Shown: positions 36,464 to 45,578 of the stretch, piece after piece
Layout of the letters: the number at the start of each line of letters is the position of its first letter
Numbering within the stretch: the first letter of the stretch is position 1
Assembly: GCF_007859295.1 (NCBI RefSeq)
Contig: NZ_VOHB01000002.1
Span: forward strand, 2,466,043 to 2,530,042
Origin: Planococcus sp. CPCC 101016
GTDB lineage: Bacteria; Bacillota; Bacilli; Bacillales_A; Planococcaceae
Length of the DNA: 64,000 nucleotides
Reading direction: 5' to 3'
Made by a program: the position numbers and the translations under genes
The notes under the pieces: model-generated
What the model saw: the letters and a program-made list of their open reading frames with translations, nothing else
Told to the model about the DNA's origin: nothing
The model's database searches: none

Positions 36464-38875
36464 TTACCCTACTACAATATTAACCAATTTCCCCGGAATG
36501 ACAATGACTTTACGTACTTGTTTGCCATCTGACGCTTTTTGGACTTGCTCGTCCGCTAGCGCTGCTGTTTCCAGCTGTTCTTTCGTGCTGTCTTTCGCGA
36601 TGGTCAGCTTGGTTTTCACCTTGCCGTTTACTTGAACTACGACTTCAACTTCATCGTCGACCATTTTCGACTCGTCGTATTGCGGCCAGTTTTCGTATGA
36701 GACGGAACCTTCGTGACCCAATTTTTCCCATAGCTCTTCTGCAACGTGAGGCGCAATCGGTGACAGCAGTTTCACGAAACCTTCCACATATTCTTTCGGA
36801 ATCGCCTCGACTTTGTAGCCTTCATTGATAAAGACCATCATTTGCGAAATGGCAGTATTAAAGCGCAGTCCTTCAAAATCTTCCGTTACTTTCTTGACTG
36901 TCTGATGATAAACTTTATCCATCTTGCTATCATTAGCATCAGTAACTTTCGCACTCAATTGCTCTTCGTCCATCAATAGGCGCCAAACGCGGTCAAGGAA
37001 TCGGCGGGAGCCTTCCAAGCCATTTGTCGACCAGGCAATCGATGCTTCAAGAGGGCCCATAAACATTTCGTACATGCGCAATGTGTCCGCTCCGTGGCTT
37101 TCGATGATTTGATCCGGATTGACGACATTTCCTTTTGATTTAGACATCTTCTCGTTGCCTTCCCCAAGAATCATGCCCTGGTTGAACAACTTCTGAAAAG
37201 GTTCTTTTGTTGAAACCACTCCGATGTCGTAAAGCACTTTATGCCAGAAACGCGCATACAATAAGTGAAGTACAGCGTGTTCTGCTCCGCCAATGTAGAC
37301 ATCAACAGGCAGCCAGCGTTTCAATAGTTCCGGATCTGCCAGCATTTCGTCGTTGTTTGGATCGATAAAACGCAAATAATACCAGCAGCTGCCTGCCCAT
37401 TGCGGCATCGTATTGGTTTCGCGACGGCCTTTCATACCGGTTTCGGGATGAACCACATTGACCCATTCGTCGATATTGGCAAGTGGTGATTCACCAGTGC
37501 CGCTCGGCTTGATATCTGTCGTCACCGGCAGCATCAATGGCAAGTCTTTTTCTTCGACCGGCGTCATGGTTCCGTCTTCCCAGTGGATAATCGGAATCGG
37601 CTCGCCCCAATAACGCTGACGGCTAAACAGCCAATCGCGCAAACGGTAAGTGATTTTCTTTTCTCCAACCTGTTTTTCAACAAGCCAATTGATGGCTTTT
37701 TCAATCGCTTCTTTTTTATTCAAGCCATTCAGGAAATCCGAGTTGATCAATTCGCCATCGCCAGCATATGCTTCCTCTTCGATATTGCCACCTGAAACGA
37801 CTTCAACAATCGGCAAATCGAATTGCTTAGCGAATTCGTAATCGCGTTCATCATGAGCCGGAACTGCCATAATTGCGCCTGTTCCGTAAGTAGCCAGTAC
37901 ATAATCAGCAATCCAGATTGGCATTTTTTCGCCGCTAACCGGATTGGTCGCATAAGCGCCTGTAAAGACACCTGATTTGTCTTTCGCCAAATCAGTGCGT
38001 TCCAAATCACTTTTCGTCTTAACGTCATCAATGTATTTTTCGACCGCTTCTTTTTGGTCAGCTGTCGTGATGTCAGACACCAATTTATGTTCCGGAGCCA
38101 ATACGGCATATGTTGCACCAAAAATTGTATCCGGACGTGTTGTAAATGCGCGGAAAGAATGAGTAGTATCGGCTACCTGGAATTCCAGTTCTGCTCCTTC
38201 GGATTTGCCGATCCAGTTGCGCTGCATGTCTTTCAGGCTTTCCGGCCAGTCCAGTTCATCCAAGTCTTCAAGCAAACGATCCGCATACTCGGTGATGCGC
38301 AACACCCACTGGCGCATCGGACGGCGTTCGACCGGATGGCCGCCACGTTCTGACTTGCCATCGATCACTTCTTCGTTTGCCAGAACCGTGCCAAGTGCCG
38401 GACACCAGTTAACCGCCACTTCATCAACATAAGCAAGGCCTTTATTGTACAATTGGATAAAAATCCATTGCGTCCATTTGTAATATGAAGGATCCGTCGT
38501 GTTGATTTCACGGTCCCAGTCATAGGAAAATCCAAGTTCCTGAATTTGGCGCTTGAACGTTTCAATATTTTTGGCAGTGAATTCTGCGGGATCGTTTCCG
38601 GTATCCAACGCATACTGTTCTGCCGGAAGACCAAAAGCATCCCATCCCATCGGATGCAGAACGTTATAGCCCTGCATGCGTTTCACACGGCTTAAAATAT
38701 CTGTTGCCGTGTAGCCTTCGGGATGTCCGACATGAAGTCCGGCGCCTGACGGATACGGGAACATGTCCAATGCGTAAAATTTCGGCTTGGACGGATCGTC
38801 CACCGTCTTAAATGTCTTATGGTCTTGCCAGTATTTCTGCCATTTCTTTTCAACTGTCTTGTGCTTGAATGTCAT
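36464..38875 (-). CDS. leuS: leucyl-tRNA synthetase
   Basis: Class I synthetase: HIGH-type motif [10 protein letters not shown] (about 49-58), editing domain CP1 inserted ([12 protein letters not shown] near 250), KMSKS in [13 protein letters not shown] near 575, and the C-terminal anticodon-binding and appended domain. 803 residues, as in B. subtilis. ATG at 38875 follows GAGGAGGAACAGGAA; the frame from 38914 reads through the leader terminator. Controlled by a T-box. Confidence 0.97.
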   Translation of the reverse strand: MTFKHKTVEKKWQKYWQDHKTFKTVDDPSKPKFYALDMFPYPSGAGLHVGHPEGYTATDILSRVKRMQGYNVLHPMGWDAFGLPAEQYALDTGNDPAEFTAKNIETFKRQIQELGFSYDWDREINTTDPSYYKWTQWIFIQLYNKGLAYVDEVAVNWCPALGTVLANEEVIDGKSERGGHPVERRPMRQWVLRITEYADRLLEDLDELDWPESLKDMQRNWIGKSEGAELEFQVADTTHSFRAFTTRPDTIFGATYAVLAPEHKLVSDITTADQKEAVEKYIDDVKTKSDLERTDLAKDKSGVFTGAYATNPVSGEKMPIWIADYVLATYGTGAIMAVPAHDERDYEFAKQFDLPIVEVVSGGNIEEEAYAGDGELINSDFLNGLNKKEAIEKAINWLVEKQVGEKKITYRLRDWLFSRQRYWGEPIPIIHWEDGTMTPVEEKDLPLMLPVTTDIKPSGTGESPLANIDEWVNVVHPETGMKGRRETNTMPQWAGSCWYYLRFIDPNNDEMLADPELLKRWLPVDVYIGGAEHAVLHLLYARFWHKVLYDIGVVSTKEPFQKLFNQGMILGEGNEKMSKSKGNVVNPDQIIESHGADTLRMYEMFMGPLEASIAWSTNGLEGSRRFLDRVWRLLMDEEQLSAKVTDANDSKMDKVYHQTVKKVTEDFEGLRFNTAISQMMVFINEGYKVEAIPKEYVEGFVKLLSPIAPHVAEELWEKLGHEGSVSYENWPQYDESKMVDDEVEVVVQVNGKVKTKLTIAKDSTKEQLETAALADEQVQKASDGKQVRKVIVIPGKLVNIVVG

Positions 38876-38892
38876 TTCCTGTTCCTCCTCAA

Positions 38893-39112
38893 AATAAAAA
38901 CTCCCGTCCCTCATAAAATAAGGGACGGGAGTTTTCCCGCGGTACCACCCAAATTAGCGACTGCTCGCTCAACTTGACTCCTTAACGCGGAAAACGGTGT
39001 ATCTTACTTGGTTTCACATACACTGACTCCAAGGCGAGTTCATTTGCGTGTTTTGCCGGCTTGCACCATCCGCCGGCTCTCTGTGGAAAACACACAAACT
39101 ACTGATCCTCTT
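38893..39112 (-). promoter_or_regulatory. T-box riboswitch of leuS (Leu)
   Basis: Minus strand: GGATGGTGCAAGCCGG segment, specifier CUC (plus 39036-39038, in GAACTCGCCTTGGAG), T-box GGGTGGTACCGCG (plus 38938-38950), and terminator stem ACTCCCGTCCC/GGGACGGGAGT with T-run (38893-38935). Confidence 0.95.
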
Positions 39113-39135
39113 CGCTGTCATTGGCTATTGTCTTT

Positions 39136-39164
39136 ATTTTAGACGAATCGCCGTTTTTTGGCAA
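39136..39164 (-). promoter_or_regulatory. SigA promoter of leuS
   Basis: TTGCCA (plus 39159-39164), 17-base spacer, TAAAAT (plus 39136-39141), located between the scoB stop and the T-box. The -35 lies five bases beyond the scoB stop. Confidence 0.65.
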
Positions 39165-39168
39165 TAGC

Positions 39169-39822
39169 CTATGAGACTTTGACCTTATCTGTATTCAACG
39201 GTGCATCCGTGGAATCAATTATATCCTGTACTGTAAAGCCTTCAAAGACCTCGGATAAAACCAGTCCTTCTTCAGTCACTTCAATTACAGCGCGTTCGGT
39301 AATGATTTTGTTGACTACAGCTTTGCCGGTCAACGGCAAATCGCATTGCTTCTTGATCTTGGCTGATCCGTCTTTGGACACATGATCCATGATGACAATG
39401 ACTTTTTTTGCGCCATGGACCAAATCCATCGCTCCGCCCATGCCTTTGATCATTTTGCCTGGAATCATCCAGTTTGCCAGATCGCCGTTTTCAGCTACTT
39501 CCATGCCCCCAAGAATCGCCACATCGATATGCCCGCCGCGAATCATCGCGAAAGATTCAGCACTCGTAAAGAAAGCAGATCCTGGAATCGTCGTGACCGT
39601 TTCTTTTCCGGCATTGATCAAGTCCGGATCCACTTGATCTTCTGTTGGGTAAGGTCCAATTCCCAAAAGTCCATTTTCTGACTGAAGTACTACACTTTTA
39701 TTGTCGGAAATGAAATTGGCCACCAATGTCGGCATGCCAATTCCCAGATTGACGTAATCGCCGTCTTTGATTTCTTTTTCGGCTCGCTTTGCAATTCGTT
39801 CTCTGACTAATTGTTTATCCAC
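39169..39822 (-). CDS. scoB: 3-oxoacid CoA-transferase subunit B
   Basis: Beta subunit of the SCOT/AtoA type, transferring CoA between succinyl- or acetyl-CoA and acetoacetate. It carries the [14 protein letters not shown] region and the catalytic glutamate in [13 protein letters not shown] prefer a GTG at 39822, six bases after GGAG, giving 217 residues like B. subtilis ScoB; an ATG at 39834, only four bases after AGGA, is the alternative. Paired with scoA just upstream. No thiolase or hydroxybutyrate gene is adjacent, so the physiological substrate is open. Confidence 0.88.
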   Translation of the reverse strand: MDKQLVRERIAKRAEKEIKDGDYVNLGIGMPTLVANFISDNKSVVLQSENGLLGIGPYPTEDQVDPDLINAGKETVTTIPGSAFFTSAESFAMIRGGHIDVAILGGMEVAENGDLANWMIPGKMIKGMGGAMDLVHGAKKVIVIMDHVSKDGSAKIKKQCDLPLTGKAVVNKIITERAVIEVTEEGLVLSEVFEGFTVQDIIDSTDAPLNTDKVKVS

Positions 39823-39840
39823 GATTTTCTCCATCCTTTC

Positions 39841-40533
39841 CTAAACAGTGCGTGTCGTTAGACGTTCAATGCGTTTTTCCTGGTTTGCCTGAAGCAAGCC
39901 TTGAACATAAATGCTTGGTGTCTGGACATGGTTCGGATCGATATCGCCGATCTTTACAATTTCCTCGACTTCTGCGATGGTCACTTTTCCAGCGGCAGCA
40001 GCTAAGGGATTGAAGTTCTGAGCAGTCTTGTTATACACTAAATTGCCCATTTTGTCAGCCCGGTGTGCCCGTACCAATGCAAAATCAGCTCTTAATGCGT
40101 GTTCAAGAACATATTCCTTACCATCGAATTCACGAATTTCCTTGCCTTCTGCAACCGTCGTGCCGACGCCTGCTGGAGTAAAGAAAGCTGGAATTCCCGC
40201 TCCGCCTGCACGCATCTTTTCAGCAAGAGTTCCTTGCGGAGTCAATTCTACTTCAATTTCGCCAGATAATACCTGGCGCTCGAATTCTTTGTTTTCACCT
40301 ACGTAAGAACCAATCATTTTTTTGATTTGTTTGTTTTTCAATAATAAACCGAGGCCCCACTCATCCACACCGCAATTATTGGAGATGACGGTAAGATCGG
40401 TGACCCCTTTATCGACAAGAGCCAAGATCAGCTGTTCCGGTATTCCCACTAAACCAAAACCGCCCACCATAATCGTGTCGCCATCTTGGATCTGTTCAAC
40501 TGCTTCTTTCGCAGAACTGTAAATCGGTTTCAT
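39841..40533 (-). CDS. scoA: 3-oxoacid CoA-transferase subunit A
   Basis: Alpha subunit, with the CoA-binding VGGFGLVGIPEQLI loop (about 24-37), the AEKMRAGGAGIPAFFTPAG motif (about 103-121) and GNLVYNKTAQNFNP near 170. ATG at 40533 after AGAGGGGGC gives 230 residues; the frame from 40557 has no site. A cre-like sequence lies 42-57 bases upstream, suggesting catabolite repression by CcpA, whose gene is in this window. Confidence 0.9.
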   Translation of the reverse strand: MKPIYSSAKEAVEQIQDGDTIMVGGFGLVGIPEQLILALVDKGVTDLTVISNNCGVDEWGLGLLLKNKQIKKMIGSYVGENKEFERQVLSGEIEVELTPQGTLAEKMRAGGAGIPAFFTPAGVGTTVAEGKEIREFDGKEYVLEHALRADFALVRAHRADKMGNLVYNKTAQNFNPLAAAAGKVTIAEVEEIVKIGDIDPNHVQTPSIYVQGLLQANQEKRIERLTTRTV

Positions 40534-40574
40534 CCCATTATGCCCCCTCTGCCTCATAAACTAAATCGTATTTA

Positions 40575-40590
40575 GTAAAACGCTTTCATA
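40575..40590 (-). promoter_or_regulatory. cre-like CcpA site upstream of scoAB
   Basis: Minus strand TATGAAAGCGTTTTAC fits WTGNAANCGNWNNCW with one mismatch (A for C near the end). It lies 42-57 bases upstream of the scoA ATG, where it would block transcription. Confidence 0.55.
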
Positions 40591-40711
40591 CCAATTTAAA
40601 CAAACTATTGCCGTAAACGCAATATTCATAAAATCTGTTTGATGATATTGCCAGGCATTGTTGGCTCTTTTACCGGCATGCTACAATACGTGAAAGAGGA
40701 GTTGTTTTAGA

Positions 40712-41665
40712 GTGAATACAGAGTTCCCTTTTTCATCTGATGGAAAACGCTATTATACATGGAACCGCCATCTGCGCGACCATTTCGGCTTTAAAGTCAT
40801 GAAAATCGCATTGGATGCGGGTTTTGACTGCCCTAACCGCGACGGCACCGTTGCTCATGGCGGCTGCACATTCTGCAGTGTTGCAGGCTCCGGTGACTTT
40901 GCCGGTGACCGGGTAGATCCAATTCCATTGCAATTTGAAAAAATAAAAGCAAAAATGCACCGTAAGTGGAAAGATGGCAAATACATGGCCTATTTTCAGG
41001 CATACACCAATACACATGCTCCCTTGCCCGTGATCAAGGAAAAATTCGAAGCCGCACTGCAACAGGAAAATGTCATTGGCCTAAGTATTGCCACAAGACC
41101 TGACTGCCTGCCTGACGATGTTGTTGATTACCTTGCCGAACTCAACGACCGGACCTATCTGTGGGTAGAACTTGGTCTTCAGACCGTCCATGAACGTACT
41201 GCATTGCTGGTTAATCGCGCACATGATTTCGATGCATATGTAGAAGGAGTTGCGAAGTTGCGCAACCGTGGCATACGAGTCTGCACCCATATCATCAACG
41301 GCTTGCCTTTGGAAAACCGGGACATGATGATGGCAACCGCCCGTGAAGTTGCAAAACTGGATGTACAAGGCATTAAAATTCACCTGTTGCATCTGTTGAA
41401 AGGCACACCAATGGTCAAGCAATACGAAAAAGGAATGGTCGAATTCCTGGAAAAGCAGGAATATATTAATTTGGTGGCCGACCAACTTGAAGTGTTGCCT
41501 CCTGAAATGGTTGTCCAGCGCATCACCGGCGACGGACCCATTGACTTAATGATCGGTCCGATGTGGAGCGCCAACAAATGGGACGTCCTGAACGGCATTG
41601 ATGCTGAATTGGAACGCCGCGGAAGCTGGCAGGGAAAATTAGTTGCGGGGAGTGTGACATTATGA
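40712..41665 (+). CDS. ytqA: radical SAM protein, TIGR01212 family (YtqA/MnmL)
   Basis: Radical SAM core with cysteines C40, C52 and C55 in DCPNRDGTVAHGGCTFC. The rest fits the Elp3-related TIGR01212 family (ATRPDCLPDDVVDYL, HIINGLPLENRDMM). From recollection, B. subtilis YtqA has been renamed MnmL, part of a Gram-positive route for wobble-uridine mnm5U formation with YtqB/MnmM. GTG start after AAAGAGGAG. Its stop overlaps the ytqB ATG (ATGA), supporting joint function. Confidence 0.88.
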   Translation: MNTEFPFSSDGKRYYTWNRHLRDHFGFKVMKIALDAGFDCPNRDGTVAHGGCTFCSVAGSGDFAGDRVDPIPLQFEKIKAKMHRKWKDGKYMAYFQAYTNTHAPLPVIKEKFEAALQQENVIGLSIATRPDCLPDDVVDYLAELNDRTYLWVELGLQTVHERTALLVNRAHDFDAYVEGVAKLRNRGIRVCTHIINGLPLENRDMMMATAREVAKLDVQGIKIHLLHLLKGTPMVKQYEKGMVEFLEKQEYINLVADQLEVLPPEMVVQRITGDGPIDLMIGPMWSANKWDVLNGIDAELERRGSWQGKLVAGSVTL

Positions 41666-42225
41666 CCTTGCAGCGGGTTTTGCCTTATACAAAGTCATTG
41701 CTGGAACAAGCTGTTTCTCCAGGTGACTGCGTGCTGGACGGCACTGCCGGAAATGGCCATGATACTTACTTCCTCGCTGAATTGACTGGACCTTCCGGCA
41801 AAGTTTTTGCCTTTGATATTCAGGCAGAAGCGATTAAAGCGACCAGTGAACGGGTCAGAGAATTCCATCACGTCGAACTTGTTCACGACAGCCACGACAA
41901 GATCATGAATTATGTTGCGAGCCCTATTTCAGCAGCTGTTTTCAACTTAGGTTATTTACCGAAAGGCGACCACAGCATCATTACTAAAGCACAAAGCACC
42001 CTGGCTGCTCTTGAACAATGCCTGGAACTTCTGTCAGTCAATGGGTTATTGCTGGTCGTCGTGTACAGCGGGCACGACGGCGGAAGGGAAGAGCGTGACG
42101 CCGTCATGGAATTTGTTTCATCTCTTCCCCAAAAATCATTTGATGTTCTGAAATACGAATTCATCAACCAAAAACATTCCCCGCCGTTTCTTTTGGCTGT
42201 GGAGAAAAAGCAGAAAACCCCTTAA
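41662..42225 (+). CDS. ytqB: class I SAM methyltransferase YtqB (MnmM)
   Basis: Rossmann methyltransferase: VLDGTAGNGHDTYFLAE (about 23-39) binds SAM, and the NLGYLPKGD motif (about 96-104) is the NPPY-like catalytic loop of this rRNA/tRNA methylase subgroup. B. subtilis YtqB is reported to methylate nm5s2U34 to mnm5s2U34 in tRNA. The four-base overlap with ytqA suggests coupled translation. 187 residues, normal length. Confidence 0.88.
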   Translation: MTLQRVLPYTKSLLEQAVSPGDCVLDGTAGNGHDTYFLAELTGPSGKVFAFDIQAEAIKATSERVREFHHVELVHDSHDKIMNYVASPISAAVFNLGYLPKGDHSIITKAQSTLAALEQCLELLSVNGLLLVVVYSGHDGGREERDAVMEFVSSLPQKSFDVLKYEFINQKHSPPFLLAVEKKQKTP

Positions 42226-42316
42226 GAAACTAATAGTGGAAAAACAAGTATTATTTTTTGGTGGAGTAAAGATCCAGTTATGTGCTTCCCCTAAAAAATA
42301 AACTGTGACTATAGTT

Positions 42317-42353
42317 TAAAACCGATAGAGACAAATGTCTCCATCGTTTTTTT
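42317..42353 (+). terminator. ytqAB terminator
   Basis: AAAACCGATAGAGACAAATGTCTCCATCGTTTTTTT hairpin with T-run; it also faces the converging lipoprotein gene. Confidence 0.78.
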
Positions 42354-42371
42354 GCATGAGTGAACTCTTAA

Positions 42372-43202
42372 TTATTCAGGAATCAAATTCAAGTCTGGCC
42401 GAAAACTACGTTGGTAGTTTGCCAGTTCTGCATCAGCCAATTCGGCATAGGCTTCTGAAGCGGCTGCGGCTTCAACCGCTTCCTTTACTGATAGTTCTGA
42501 ACGTTGTCCCGTTTCTAAGGCTCTGTGTAAATTAGAAGCTGCTTCTATCCGGTAAAGAATCGCACCTTCGAGATACAATTTATAGTCATGCAAATGTTGA
42601 GCATACTTTGTGGAACTTTTGAATTCCATGTATCTTACTTGTTCAAGCAAAGATTCATATTTACGCTGAATGCTTGTTAAATGGCCAATCAACAGCTTTC
42701 TATCCAGCGCTGCAGATTCATTGCTTATGCTGCCCCAATGCTTTTGCCAAACAGTATTGAATTTACTGTTCATTTCGTTGATTTCCAGCCATGCATAGTT
42801 CATTGAATGGTCCTCTTTACTCAGAACCGCATGAGCAATGCGAGGCTCGGTGAAATCATCGGAAGGGACATCGATTTTCATTGGATCCTTTAGTTGAAGA
42901 GTGGCCATTTCCCATTGTTCTTCCTGTAGATCTAGCAGAAGTTTCTCTAGGATTTCATTGGTGTTCTCTTCCCATCCTTCCTTTCCCTTGTCGATTCTGT
43001 TTACTGCAACTGCTTTTTCGGGCCGAATCTCTTGAAATTCTTTCTGTTCATTTACTTGCTCATCGGTACCAGTCTTTTCTTCTGAAGAATAATGTGACTC
43101 AATATGCTCCTCTGAATCAACGCAGCTCACCAAAGAACTAGCAGCCATCAGGAAAATAACCATTTTCAAAATATGTCTTTTTGTATGACCTGGTCTGATC
43201 AT
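42372..43202 (-). CDS. putative lipoprotein, 276 aa, unknown function
   Basis: N-terminal basic region and hydrophobic stretch end in lipobox LVSC (cysteine 27), then an acidic linker (about 30-75) and a mostly helical domain (about 80-270) with many charged residues and an Ala-rich EAVEAAAASEAYAEL end. I recognise no motif. It is monocistronic and flanked by a terminator on one side and a long AT-rich gap on the other. GGAGG lies 15 bases before the ATG, a long spacing. Exported, membrane-tethered, otherwise unknown. Confidence 0.75.
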   Translation of the reverse strand: MIRPGHTKRHILKMVIFLMAASSLVSCVDSEEHIESHYSSEEKTGTDEQVNEQKEFQEIRPEKAVAVNRIDKGKEGWEENTNEILEKLLLDLQEEQWEMATLQLKDPMKIDVPSDDFTEPRIAHAVLSKEDHSMNYAWLEINEMNSKFNTVWQKHWGSISNESAALDRKLLIGHLTSIQRKYESLLEQVRYMEFKSSTKYAQHLHDYKLYLEGAILYRIEAASNLHRALETGQRSELSVKEAVEAAAASEAYAELADAELANYQRSFRPDLNLIPE

Positions 43203-43538
43203 GAAACAAACCTTCCTCCATAGGTTGTTATTTTTACCCTTTCGTTAAATTGATCAGCTCCCTATCTACACACGCCTTTCTTACTTGTTCTACTGGAACT
43301 TCTATGTAAATCATTTTTTTATTATTAAAGACGAATTATTAATAGTTCATGTATTCAACTCATACCATCTTTTAACTTTTTATAAACAAAAACCATAAAA
43401 TACTAAAGGTACAAATACTGTTTGAATAATGGATAATTAAAGAGGAAGGCCAGCAGCAAAAATTCGTCGCTGCTGGCCTTCCTGCATCTTTTAATAATAT
43501 GCTCACTACCTGACAGGTTCCTGTTGAAAAGCCGATAT
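43203..43538. other. 336-base AT-rich gap between the lipoprotein and terC
   Basis: Should contain the promoter of the minus-strand lipoprotein gene; no clear pair of boxes is seen. The only structure is the terC terminator at 43443-43483. No credible ORF. Confidence 0.5.
43443..43483 (-). terminator. terC terminator
   Basis: GGAAGGCCAGCAGC-AAAAATTCGTC-GCTGCTGGCCTTCC perfect stem downstream of terC; the minus-strand T-run is short. Confidence 0.75.
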
Positions 43539-44297
43539 TCAGACTTCCTGTTCTCTTTTTTTCTTGATACTGATTAACGCGCCGACTAACACTATTCCAA
43601 TTAATACAGCCCAGAAAATCAGCTTCCACTCGGTTGAATGGGCAAAGTCATATGGCAGGATTCCAAGCTTTTCGTGAGAAAGAGTCAAGACAGTCAATTT
43701 AACACCGACCCAGCCTACAATGACAAACGCTGTCGTTTCCAATTGTGGGTAGGTTGCCAATAGCTTAACGAATTTATGAGCCGCAAAGCGCATGATGATA
43801 ATCCCGACGAGTCCACCAGCAAGCATGACGCCAAACTGGCCTCCATTGATGCCCCCGATTTCCAAACTTCCCAAATGAGGCAATGTAATGGCCAATGCAA
43901 CAGCGGCCAACATTGAATCAATTGCAAAAGCTATATCCGCTAATTCTACCTTGAGGACCGTCATCCAAAAACCTGAACCTTTTGTCGCTTCCGGTTCGAT
44001 TGAATGCTCTTTTCCTTTTCGTTGATCGTAAATGTGCTTGAAGGCAATAAACAATAAATAAGCAGCTCCCAAAGCCTGAATTTGCCATACATCCACGAGC
44101 AAAGTAATCATGAATAATGCGGCAAAACGGAATACGAATGCTCCCACCAATCCATAAAACAAAGCTTTTTTCTGCTGTTTTTCCGGCAAGTGCTTAACCA
44201 TAACTGCCATCACCACTGCGTTATCCGCTGCCAATAAGCCTTCCAAAGCTACCAGCACCAGCAACACCCACAAATACTCCAATAAAATCGCTTCCAT
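43539..44297 (-). CDS. TerC family membrane protein, likely manganese-related
   Basis: About seven membrane helices; the first contains E and D residues (LEGLLAADNAVVMAVMVK) that are conserved in TerC proteins, and a second acidic helix reads ELADIAFAIDSMLAAVAL. TerC homologues YkoY/YceF of B. subtilis are involved in moving Mn2+ to exported metalloenzymes and in Mn tolerance. The manganese-type riboswitch directly upstream supports the same role here. GGAGGTTGATAGAAG precedes the ATG. Whether it is the YkoY or YceF type cannot be told from context. Confidence 0.9.
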   Translation of the reverse strand: MEAILLEYLWVLLVLVALEGLLAADNAVVMAVMVKHLPEKQQKKALFYGLVGAFVFRFAALFMITLLVDVWQIQALGAAYLLFIAFKHIYDQRKGKEHSIEPEATKGSGFWMTVLKVELADIAFAIDSMLAAVALAITLPHLGSLEIGGINGGQFGVMLAGGLVGIIIMRFAAHKFVKLLATYPQLETTAFVIVGWVGVKLTVLTLSHEKLGILPYDFAHSTEWKLIFWAVLIGIVLVGALISIKKKREQEV

Positions 44298-44324
44298 CTT
44301 CTATCAACCTCCTAATTTTTAACA

Positions 44325-44452
44325 ACAAAAAAGACCCTTGCCCAATTAAAGGCAAAGGTCTCGCTAAGCAAATTATGCTATCACAACCGATGGCTACGAA
44401 CCATGTAATGACGACTGTGAAATAGGTTTCCCTATAGCTACTCCCCCTTGAC
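44325..44452 (-). promoter_or_regulatory. yybP-ykoY manganese riboswitch before terC
   Basis: Minus strand signature segments in order: GGGGGAGTAGCTATAGGGA, AACCTATTTCACAGTCGTCA, then GCTTAGCGAGACCTTTGCC; the last part forms the terminator AGACCTTTGCC/GGGCAAGGGTCT with T-run (44325-44361). This matches the yybP-ykoY family, which senses Mn2+ and turns expression on. Confidence 0.93.
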
Positions 44453-44693
44453 GTGTAGTCAAAAGTGTATTGAGTTGTATAAATACAATAGCATAGCAAA
44501 TGCATGATGCAAACAATTAATTTGTCGGAATTGTGATTTATTTTACAAGTTTGCATCTACTTCAGCCAAATACAAGATAATAATTTTATACGGTTTGGTA
44601 ACAAGAGATACAAATCCCCGAAAAATCCCCCATCAAGCCTTAGCTGTGCATAAATAGTGCAGTTTTACTCTTTTTAATCTACTTGTTCAAATT
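44453..44693. other. AT-rich gap upstream of the riboswitch
   Basis: A possible terC promoter on the minus strand is TTGCAT (plus 44507-44512), 16-base spacer, TATTGT (plus 44485-44490). The remaining sequence to the HAD gene shows no ORF or hairpin with a T-run. Confidence 0.4.
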
Positions 44694-45359
44694 TTATCTC
44701 CACTTCAATAAACCAGTTAGATCTGGGAATATATAGTCTGGCTCCAGATCAAGTTCTTCTACCGGCAATTCTTTTCGATTGATCCAGGCTGTTTGAAAAC
44801 CGAAATTTTTAGCTCCAGAGATATCCCAGCCATTGGAGGACATAAACAGGATTTCGCTTCTTTCCAGATCAAGTTTGTCTAAAGCATATTGATAAGATGC
44901 AGGTGCCGGTTTAAACTGTTTGACTTCATCGATGCTGAGCACTTGAGCAAATACATCGGTTAATCCGGCATTTTCAATTAGCGGATCCAACATATCAAGT
45001 GATCCGTTTGAAAATACTACTAAGTTTTTGTCTTTCAACTGCGCAAGAACCTTTTCGACTTCTGAATAAAGCGGCAAATGCAGGTATGCTTTCAATAATT
45101 GCTGCTCATTTTGTTCGCTCGATTGAAGCTTATTTTCTTTTAATGCATATTTCAATGCTTGGTGTGTAATCGAATACAAGGTGGCGTAGTTCACCATTAG
45201 CTGTCGCAGCATAAAATATTCAACTTGCTTGGACCTCCAGGTCTGACTTATTTTCTCGCCATATCCGGGGTATAGATCTTCGCATTCTTTTTTGATTGCT
45301 GTTACATCAAACAAAGTTCCGTAGACATCGAATACAAAAGCTTTAATTGAATTATTCAT
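44694..45359 (-). CDS. haloacid dehalogenase, type II (HAD superfamily)
   Basis: HAD fold with nucleophile D11 in FVFDVYGTLFD, motif II Ser in VVFSNGSLDML, motif III Lys in VKQFKPAPASYQYAL and the type II signature FMSSNGWDISGAKNFGF. This subgroup (L-2-haloacid dehalogenase type) hydrolyses short 2-haloacids in characterised members. 221 residues, normal. GGAGGAGT before the ATG. It stands alone, so the true substrate is uncertain. Confidence 0.88.
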   Translation of the reverse strand: MNNSIKAFVFDVYGTLFDVTAIKKECEDLYPGYGEKISQTWRSKQVEYFMLRQLMVNYATLYSITHQALKYALKENKLQSSEQNEQQLLKAYLHLPLYSEVEKVLAQLKDKNLVVFSNGSLDMLDPLIENAGLTDVFAQVLSIDEVKQFKPAPASYQYALDKLDLERSEILFMSSNGWDISGAKNFGFQTAWINRKELPVEELDLEPDYIFPDLTGLLKWR

Positions 45360-45539
45360 TCATACTCCTCCTTTTAATGCCAGTTTTTCAAACCTGAAAT
45401 TCCAATCCTGAAAGATAAAAAGCTTTTCATAATCTATACCCTAATTGAGATGTACTAGGCAGAAATGGAAGCTTGCCTGCAGATCCTTTACAAAAGCCTC
45501 ACTTTTTCTATATGCTTCAGAAAAAAGTTAGCATACTAT

Positions 45540-45578
45540 GAAAAAAACACCAATAGGATGTCTCCTATCGGCGCTTTT
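45540..45578 (-). terminator. terminator of the flavin monooxygenase gene
   Basis: Minus strand GCGCCGATAGGA-GACA-TCCTATTGGTG then T-run, overlapping the stop codon region. Confidence 0.85.

Noticed and set aside
42881-43141. 86-residue plus-strand frame opposite the lipoprotein gene
   Set aside because: Antisense to a gene with a clear lipobox; no ribosome binding site.
44221-44556. 111-residue minus-strand frame through the riboswitch
   Set aside because: It runs across the yybP-ykoY aptamer and terminator, which are strongly conserved RNA features; no ribosome binding site.
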